Positions 62,101-64,000 of a DNA stretch of 64,000 bases are shown here, one piece after another; positions within the stretch are counted from its first letter, which is position 1; every line of letters starts with the position of its first letter. A program made the position numbers and the translations under genes. The notes beneath the pieces were generated by a model, which saw nothing but the letters and a program-made list of their open reading frames with translations, was not told the DNA's origin and searched no databases. The stretch spans positions 12,647,001 to 12,711,000 of the forward strand of contig NC_092561.1 of NCBI RefSeq assembly GCF_037975245.1, written 5' to 3'. The DNA is from Apostichopus japonicus (lineage: Eukaryota; Echinodermata; Holothuroidea; Aspidochirotida; Stichopodidae).

Positions 62101-63192
62101 TAAAACACAATCCTTATATCCTCTCTTACCCTCAGCCATTTCAGTTCGCATGTTGAACCGTTTCTTAGAGAAATCTGACAACACCTCTGAATCTAAAGTG
62201 GCATTGCTCATAACAGACTCCATGCGATTCAGACATGGGTCACCACGTCGTCTATACAAATCCAGTTCATCTTCCGATAGGGCACTGATCACTGAATCCA
62301 TTCTTCGTATCTGTCGCACTGGTGAAGTAACACAGTCAGAATTAGAAACAGATTCACCAACAGATGAAGCACGGTTCCTGTGCCTTGTAGCTGAGTCCCA
62401 ATCGAATGTCTGGTATGACTGAACTCCCTGATCCAATGGGAAGGCATCAATCTCATATGAATCTGGATGGAGCATGCGCAGTAGACCATCTCGGATATGA
62501 TCTCGAACTGTTCTTGTTCGACCCAATGCCTCTTTCTTCTCAATTGAGCTGTCAGTTTCAGACTTGGCAGAAGCAGTTACTGAAATGGAGGGTGATCTAG
62601 GCCCTTCCTCATCATCAGCAAACCTAACTGACAGCTGTTTCTTGAGTCTCTTCTTGTTTTTCACAAACTCAGAAGGCTCAGACTTTTCATTTTGCCTTTC
62701 ACTTTTCAGTTTCCCTCCCATCTGCACCAAATCTTCTACTTCACTTGACTCTCCATTTATGACAGTGTCTTCTCTTCCCCTGTCTGTCATTTCTGTGCAG
62801 TCAGAACTATTCCCTACATATACTTCTTCTAGATCAACCACTGTTTGTTCTCCCAAATTGTTAGCTGACGTTGAAATGTCTTCTTTTGACTGAGATGGAC
62901 TTGATTTAGCTGCGTTAATATCTTCTTTCTCTCTTCCTGACAAATCTGTTTCCAGTTTCGTCAAAGAAGCTTTATCTCCAACAGATTCTTTTGCTGTTTC
63001 TTCTTCTGCCAGAGGGTCTACTGATTTACCCCTTTCAAGAGTTCTCCTCCTTGCAGTCACTGTGGTTTGGTCATCACTTGGAGGGTCACTTTCCAATAAC
63101 ACTTCACTGCCACCTGCTTTATTCTGATTCATATCTGCACCTTCCACAGAACTACTTCCAGCTGTACTAGGCGTTACTTCTTGTGATTCCAT
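34964..63192 (-). CDS. PLD1: phospholipase D (PX-PH-HKD type, PLD1/2 family), 22 coding exons
   Basis: Enzymes of this family hydrolyse phosphatidylcholine to phosphatidic acid and choline on endomembranes and plasma membrane. Coding exons run from 62130-63192 down to 34964-35188; they total 4149 nt (1382 residues) and every junction keeps phase with GT-AG introns. In order they give a 354-residue polar N-terminal extension, a PX domain (60080-55542), a PH domain (53557-51882), the first HKD motif ([12 protein letters not shown] at 45371-45177), an acidic loop, the second HKD motif ([20 protein letters not shown] at 36378-36093) and the conserved tail ending KLWT. The start Met at 63192 follows an in-frame TGA four codons upstream. 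The long first exon is about 270 residues more than vertebrate PLD1 has before PX. The PLD1/PLD2 split is probably vertebrate-specific, so either name could apply. Confidence 0.95.
35409..35529 (-). CDS. PLD1: PLD coding exon 21
   Basis: 121 nt, phase 2 to phase 0; acceptor TTGCTTCCTTAG, donor AAAAG|GTAAAT. It encodes [20 protein letters not shown] then [14 protein letters not shown], matching QDPVSDKFFKEVW. Confidence 0.95.
35669..36075. repeat. exon-fragment duplications: inverted pair plus tandem copy
   Basis: About 65 bp around 36008-36075 is repeated in inverted orientation at about 35669-35735 (both contain ATGCTCTTGGCCTACGCCAG on one strand). The right arm is itself a tandem copy, 70 bp away, of the end of the HKD2 exon (GGCGTAGGCCAAGAGCA.AGA). 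In the copy a TGA replaces CGA and the donor is GC rather than GT, so it is not coding. Confidence 0.88.
36093..36378 (-). CDS. PLD1: PLD coding exon 20 (second HKD motif)
   Basis: 286 nt, phase 1 to phase 2; acceptor preceded by an unbroken T run of about 24, donor TTCAA|GTAAGT. It encodes [20 protein letters not shown] and [18 protein letters not shown]. The catalytic H, K and D are intact. The exon end is duplicated 70 bp downstream. Confidence 0.98.
36387..36409. repeat. A-run forming the polypyrimidine tract of the HKD2 exon acceptor
   Basis: About 23-24 consecutive A residues. On the coding strand this is an uninterrupted T tract directly upstream of GATTTCAG. Confidence 0.85.
36588..36611. 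repeat. (GATA)n microsatellite
   Basis: About six GATA units in the PLD intron between exons 19 and 20. Confidence 0.95.
36726..36892 (-). CDS. PLD1: PLD coding exon 19
   Basis: 167 nt, phase 2 to phase 1; acceptor CAAATCTTTGACAG, donor GGAG|GTAACT. It encodes [18 protein letters not shown] and [20 protein letters not shown], matching VYVVIPLLPGFEGDI and the MCRGENSI segment. Confidence 0.96.
37037..37125 (-). CDS. PLD1: PLD coding exon 18
   Basis: 89 nt, phase 0 to phase 2; acceptor TTTCCCTCTTAG, donor CATAG|GTAATG. It encodes [20 protein letters not shown] then [10 protein letters not shown]. Confidence 0.96.
37548..37658 (-). CDS. PLD1: PLD coding exon 17
   Basis: 111 nt, phase 0 to phase 0; acceptor GCTTTTGTTAG, donor GAG|GTTAGT. 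It encodes [20 protein letters not shown] then [17 protein letters not shown]. Confidence 0.95.
38772..38885 (-). CDS. PLD1: PLD coding exon 16
   Basis: 114 nt, phase 0 to phase 0; acceptor TTTAATGTACAG, donor CAG|GTAAGT. It encodes [20 protein letters not shown] then CTCQ, corresponding to the YPFLLPKS segment. Confidence 0.92.
39187..40228. mobile_element. non-autonomous inverted-repeat element, about 1.04 kb, TTAA at both ends
   Basis: It begins TTAAAGACCAACTATGGAGA and ends TCTCCATAGTTGGTCTTTAA, an inverted repeat of about 20 bp. TTAA at each end could be a piggyBac-type target duplication or part of the repeat. The interior is GC-richer and has two perfect TGACGTCA sites (39407-39414, 40020-40027). 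No transposase frame was seen. It lies in the PLD intron between exons 15 and 16. Confidence 0.8.
40309..40427 (-). CDS. PLD1: PLD coding exon 15
   Basis: 119 nt, phase 1 to phase 0; acceptor ATAACCAACAG, donor AAG|GTAAGA. It encodes [20 protein letters not shown] then [14 protein letters not shown], very close to the family consensus. Confidence 0.97.
40832..41297 (-). CDS. PLD1: PLD coding exon 14 (loop between catalytic halves)
   Basis: 466 nt, phase 0 to phase 1; acceptor TTCAAACCAG, donor CAGG|GTGAGT. It encodes a low-complexity loop with two acidic runs ([11 protein letters not shown] and [11 protein letters not shown]) and many serines, then returns to conserved [15 protein letters not shown]. 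In mammalian PLD1 this is the variable loop region between catalytic halves. Confidence 0.92.
41409..43821. mobile_element. PIF/Harbinger-like non-autonomous DNA element, about 2.4 kb
   Basis: A left terminal repeat from 41412 (GGGAAGGCTCGCAAATTTAA, continuing through CCGGCGATGATCGAAGGCCCA) is matched by its exact reverse complement ending at 43818, about 40 bp in all. Weaker similarity runs deeper (CTTGAGTGCACACA against CTTGAACGCACACA). TTA flanks both ends. A 3-bp TTA target and GGG start fit PIF/Harbinger, but no transposase is recognised. It lies in the large PLD intron between exons 13 and 14. Confidence 0.82.
43822..45040. other. PLD intron sequence, no gene recognised
   Basis: It contains a weak inverted repeat (AATAAATTGCTTG near 44659 against AGCAATTTATTCC near 44803). 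No coding motif is visible. Confidence 0.55.
45040..45180. repeat. 71-bp tandem duplication spanning the PLD exon 13 donor
   Basis: ACTTACATTC occurs at 45100 and 45171, each preceded by the same text (CTTATATAGTCTCAGCCTGC, AGCTACA.TAACAACCTTCAT) with a single difference (CAATAAC/CATTAAC). On the - strand both copies carry AAGAAT|GTAAGT or GAAT|GTAAGT. Confidence 0.93.
45177..45371 (-). CDS. PLD1: PLD coding exon 13 (first HKD motif)
   Basis: 195 nt, phase 0 to phase 0; acceptor CATCTCTTATAG, donor AAGAAT|GTAAGT. It encodes [20 protein letters not shown] and [22 protein letters not shown] and D of the HxKxxxxD motif are all present. Its donor lies in a 71-bp tandem duplication. Confidence 0.97.
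45466..46026. repeat. 30-bp minisatellite array, about 18-19 copies
   Basis: The unit is GATAATACAG, AATAAGTCCC, AGTACAAGCC with few variants (CATACAAATAAG in two 28-bp units). It sits in the intron between exons 12 and 13. Confidence 0.97.
46345..46455 (-). CDS. PLD1: PLD coding exon 12
   Basis: 111 nt, phase 0 to phase 0; acceptor AAATATTTAG, donor AAG|GTGAGT. It encodes [20 protein letters not shown] then RLHPNIK. Confidence 0.96.
47556..48825. repeat. 50-bp minisatellite inside the LINE, about 25 copies
   Basis: The unit is CATGAATACA, TAAATCAATC, TTGGATAGAG, CACATTCACA, ATCTAACCCC, with CAATC/CCATC, CATCC/CATTC and 48-bp variants lacking AG. On the - strand the unit reads [15 protein letters not shown] in one frame. 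It is continuous with the RT sequence just after the YADD motif, so the unit comes from the LINE itself. Confidence 0.96.
49550..49703. repeat. 22-bp tandem repeat, about 7 copies, inside the LINE
   Basis: The unit is about GTATGTCCACCCTGAGTCAA plus GT, with TTGATG, GTATAT and GTGGAT variants. Confidence 0.88.
50372..50453 (-). CDS. PLD1: PLD coding exon 11
   Basis: 82 nt, phase 2 to phase 0; acceptor TCTTGTTACCAG, donor GCT|GTAAGC. It encodes [20 protein letters not shown] then ELLKRKA, matching the family segment before the first HKD motif. Confidence 0.96.
51418..51543. repeat. 63-bp tandem duplication of the PLD exon 10 end and donor
   Basis: Two copies (51418-51480, 51481-51543) start GGAAGGGACCAGCAGATGTA and run through the donor and the last 23 nt of the exon. 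They are essentially identical, so the duplication is recent. Confidence 0.96.
51519..51602 (-). CDS. PLD1: PLD coding exon 10
   Basis: 84 nt, phase 2 to phase 2; acceptor ATGTGCAG, donor GGTG|GTGAGT. It encodes [20 protein letters not shown] then EIFITDWW, the conserved start of the catalytic region. The exon end and donor are copied once more just downstream (51418-51480). Confidence 0.96.
51882..52025 (-). CDS. PLD1: PLD coding exon 9 (end of PH domain)
   Basis: 144 nt, phase 2 to phase 2; acceptor AACACTTAG, donor CATTG|GTAAGT. It encodes [20 protein letters not shown], the PH C-terminal helix, then [10 protein letters not shown], matching DHRFGSYAA of PLD1. Confidence 0.94.
52144..52500 (+). 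mobile_element. possible decayed transposon ORF, family not recognised
   Basis: In the PLD intron between exons 8 and 9, the + strand has an open frame to 52398 with protein-like composition (ending [14 protein letters not shown]). After the stop there is protein-like continuation in the same region ([20 protein letters not shown]). It may be part of a retroelement or transposase. No diagnostic motif is seen. Confidence 0.25.
52616..52768 (-). CDS. PLD1: PLD coding exon 8 (PH domain)
   Basis: 153 nt, phase 2 to phase 2; acceptor TATAAACATAG, donor CATCG|GTTAGT. It encodes [20 protein letters not shown] then [10 protein letters not shown], clearly the PH domain core. Confidence 0.95.
52857..53228. 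mobile_element. candidate MITE, about 370 bp, with imperfect terminal inverted repeats
   Basis: Left AAGGCATTGAAGACTCGC and right GCGAGTCTTCACACCCTT are reverse complements except for three central bases. The interior is GC-richer than the flanks. No target duplication is evident. Confidence 0.65.
53459..53557 (-). CDS. PLD1: PLD coding exon 7 (start of PH domain)
   Basis: 99 nt, phase 2 to phase 2; acceptor TTACATCATCAG, donor AAAAAG|GTAAGA. It encodes [12 protein letters not shown] followed by a Cys-rich [10 protein letters not shown] segment, like the KRSGGHRIPGLNCCG stretch whose cysteines are palmitoylated in mammalian PLD1. Palmitoylation here is inference. Confidence 0.9.
53860..55533. 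repeat. 79-bp minisatellite array, about 21 copies, abutting the PLD exon 6 donor
   Basis: The unit is about TAACCATCTACTGGAATCTT, AGTCACATCCCTCAAATACT, CTGCTGAGCAATGATTTGTG, GAATGACACTTGGCTACTC. Variants: CTCAATACT, ACTTGTCTAC, AATTGGC, and AAACTTAGTCACTAACCTCA copies that recur at about 185-250 bp spacing. Its right edge ends within about 10 bp of the exon 6 donor. Confidence 0.96.
55542..55600 (-). CDS. PLD1: PLD coding exon 6 (end of PX domain)
   Basis: 59 nt, phase 0 to phase 2; acceptor TTTGCACAG, donor GCAAA|GTAAGT. It encodes [19 protein letters not shown], matching TEFLDISQLSFIHDLG of PLD1. The 79-bp minisatellite begins within a few bases of its donor. Confidence 0.93.
55630..55815. 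repeat. 45-bp tandem repeat, about 4 copies
   Basis: The unit is about GTTAGCTACATGGTGTTGTG, AAAATAACATTGTGAAGTGT, TTCAT, in the intron just upstream of PLD exon 6. Confidence 0.9.
56228..56515. repeat. 43/44-bp tandem array, about 6-7 copies
   Basis: The unit is about TGGTGCAGATATGATGCACT, TTCTTTTAATGAGGCCCAAT, GAAC. Three-T and four-T forms (43 and 44 bp) strictly alternate, giving an 87-bp higher-order dimer. Confidence 0.94.
56669..56734 (-). CDS. PLD1: PLD coding exon 5 (PX domain)
   Basis: 66 nt, phase 0 to phase 0; acceptor TATCCTGTGTAG, donor GTG|GTAAAC. It encodes [20 protein letters not shown], matching the LEDYL...... helix of the PX domain. Confidence 0.9.
57073..57840. repeat. 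84-bp tandem array, about 9 copies
   Basis: The unit is about CAGAACACTCGGTTGTTTAC, ATCTTTCCTATCATACAAAT, GCAACAGTCTTTGCTAACAT, GCATCCATGAAACGTCAAAC, GTTT. Because 84 is a multiple of 3, short open frames occur. CACCAG/CAACAG and CATTG/TTTGC variants recur in order, suggesting multi-unit duplication. Confidence 0.94.
57841..58502. other. PLD intron sequence, no gene recognised
   Basis: A short + strand frame at 57913-58125 is not recognisable. At 58130-58200 the phrase GCGGATCGCAAAGT/GCAGATCGCAAAGT is repeated. Confidence 0.5.
58503..58611 (-). CDS. PLD1: PLD coding exon 4 (PX domain)
   Basis: 109 nt, phase 2 to phase 0; acceptor TTTATTCACAG, donor ATG|GTAGGT. It encodes a basic [20 protein letters not shown] segment and [11 protein letters not shown], corresponding to the proline-containing phosphoinositide-binding loop of PX domains. 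Confidence 0.87.
59018..59146 (-). CDS. PLD1: PLD coding exon 3 (PX domain)
   Basis: 129 nt, phase 2 to phase 2; acceptor CTGTTCCAG, donor CAAAA|GTTAGT. It encodes [20 protein letters not shown], the PX signature of a W.V.RRY..F..LH type. Confidence 0.92.
59924..60080 (-). CDS. PLD1: PLD coding exon 2 (start of PX region)
   Basis: 157 nt, phase 1 to phase 2; acceptor GTATTGACAG, donor AATCT|GTGAGT. It encodes [20 protein letters not shown] and a [12 protein letters not shown] strand, aligning with the first strands of the PLD1 PX domain. Confidence 0.88.
60290..61395. mobile_element. inverted-repeat element, about 1.1 kb, with ~80-bp arms
   Basis: The left arm starts ATTATCTTCACTCCTCTCTC and continues ACCTGTCTCCATTCTACATATGC to ACAAAAGTTGGTAACATTTTAGC. 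The right arm is its reverse complement (GCTAAAATGTTACCAACTTT ... GAGAGTGAAGATAAT) with small differences. The interior carries a diverged tandem repeat of about 110-130 bp (60720-61280) containing CCACATGGTAGCCTAACACC and CACACTAAGTCAATGG. No coding motif. It lies in the PLD intron between exons 1 and 2. Confidence 0.85.
61396..62129. other. PLD intron sequence, no gene recognised
   Basis: AT-rich, with a C-rich run near 61884-61921. No coding or RNA motif is visible. Confidence 0.55.
62130..63192 (-). CDS. PLD1: PLD coding exon 1 (long disordered N-terminus)
   Basis: ATG at 63192-63190; donor GAGG|GTAAGA. It is 1063 nt, ending phase 1. The 354 residues are Ser/Glu/Asp/Lys-rich and start [12 protein letters not shown]. 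They include a basic [12 protein letters not shown] patch and an [18 protein letters not shown] segment, and end TEMAEG. No known domain is recognised; it precedes the PX domain. Upstream, a TTTGTTACAG acceptor at about 63239 suggests the 5' UTR is split. Confidence 0.88.
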
Positions 63193-63238
63193 TTTATAAA
63201 GTCAGTTCTTATCCAGCATCTTTCATGTTTTATCAAAT
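63193..63238 (-). other. 5' UTR part of PLD first coding exon
   Basis: On the - strand, TTTGTTACAG followed by ATTTGATAAAAC looks like an acceptor, so this exon would start at 63238. An in-frame TGA lies four codons before the ATG. Further 5' exons and the promoter are outside the recognisable region, perhaps beyond the right-edge array. Confidence 0.45.
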
Positions 63239-63461
63239 CTGTAACAAAGAAGGAAACTATCACCAATTACTGAAAATATTACTAAATTTAAATTGAGCTT
63301 GGTGGCACACATAATCATATATTTGGCAAGGTTCAATGTTGGTTACATCGAGAAGCAATGTTTAACTATGTCTGTGTTTATTTGCCAATGTTATTTTTTG
63401 ATTAGCTACTGTACACTATCGATACAGGTCTCACAAATTGCATGAACCATTAAATTTTCAC

Positions 63462-64000
63462 TCTAGATTGCAGTGAAAATGGGCAGCTCTATGTAATGTG
63501 TAATATGCAACCATTAGTTCTCTTTCAATCTAGCTTGCAGTGAACATGGACAGCTCTATGCAATGTGTAATATGCAACCATTAGTTGTCTTTCAATCTAG
63601 CTTGCAGTGAACATGGACAGCTCTATGCAATGTGTAATATGCAACCATTAGTTGTCTTTCAATCTAGCTTGCAGTGAACCTGGACAGCTCTATGCAATGT
63701 GTAATATGCAACCATTAGTTGTCTTTCAATCTAGCTTGCAGTGAACATGGACAGCTCTATGCAATGTGTAATATGCAACCATTAGTTGTCTTTCAATCTA
63801 GCTTGCAGTGAACCTGGACAGCTCTATGCAATGTGTAATATGCAACCATTAGTTGTCTTTCAATCTAGCTTGCAGTGAACATGGACAGCTCTATGCAATG
63901 TGTAATATGCAACCATTAGTTGTCTTTCAATCTAGCTTGCAGTGAACATGGACAGCTCTATGCAATGTGTAATATGCAACCATTAGTTGTCTTTCAATCT
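63462..64000. repeat. 67-bp minisatellite array, about 8 copies, running off the right edge
   Basis: The unit is TTGTCTTTCAATCTAGCTTG, CAGTGAACATGGACAGCTCT, ATGCAATGTGTAATATGCAA, CCATTAG, with ACATGG/ACCTGG as the main variant. The first copy is diverged (GAAAATGGGC). It probably lies in the 5' intron or upstream region of PLD. Confidence 0.97.

Noticed and set aside
62150-62893. Plus-strand open frames opposite PLD exon 1
   Set aside because: They are antisense shadows of a long, compositionally biased coding exon.

Overview
This is a piece of animal nuclear genome. Genes are split by GT-AG introns, no bacterial-style operons are present, and both recognisable genes are metazoan membrane-trafficking genes. 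The density of minisatellites, DIRS-like and CR1/L2-like retroelement remnants, several families of inverted-repeat DNA elements and repeats rich in AGGTCA half-sites suggest a marine invertebrate deuterostome. An echinoderm would fit, but that placement is inference and weak.

Two convergent genes fill the window. On the + strand (6304-27795) lie the last seven visible coding exons of a USP6NL/RN-tre-type TBC-domain Rab GTPase-activating protein. The visible part holds most of the TBC domain, with both catalytic fingers, and a 276-codon disordered terminal exon. The 5' exons were not found and should lie to the left. On the - strand (63192 down to 34964) lies what looks like a complete phospholipase D of the PX-PH-HKD type (PLD1/2). 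It has 22 coding exons whose phases all join, 4149 nt in total (1382 residues). It includes an unusually long 354-residue N-terminal exon, PX and PH domains, two HKD catalytic motifs and the conserved C-terminal tail. The two 3' ends face each other across about 7.2 kb (27796-34963).

Region by region: 1-3057 is a 51-bp minisatellite running off the left edge. 3058-6303 holds a decayed DIRS-like retrotransposon. 6304-27795 is the TBC gene, whose introns carry arrays of 51/52, 52, 45, 27, 65 and 55 bp units. 27796-34963 holds the 3' UTR, a 453-bp hAT-like MITE, AGGTCA-rich repeats and an 18-bp array. 34964-63192 is the PLD gene, whose introns carry a 1-kb TTAA-flanked inverted-repeat element, a 2.4-kb TTA-flanked inverted-repeat element, a CR1/L2-like LINE with a 50-bp minisatellite inside it, and arrays of 30, 79, 45, 43/44 and 84 bp units. 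63462-64000 is a 67-bp array running off the right edge. By my count, tandem arrays make up about 20 kb, close to 31% of the window.

The most unusual theme is at exon-intron boundaries. At least five of them, across both genes, have a short local duplication (42-100 bp period) that copies the splice donor or exon end. Several minisatellites carry a donor-like or acceptor-like motif in every unit. Together with a minisatellite visibly grown out of LINE reverse-transcriptase sequence, this makes the window a good place to study how tandem duplication makes new repeats and decoy splice sites.
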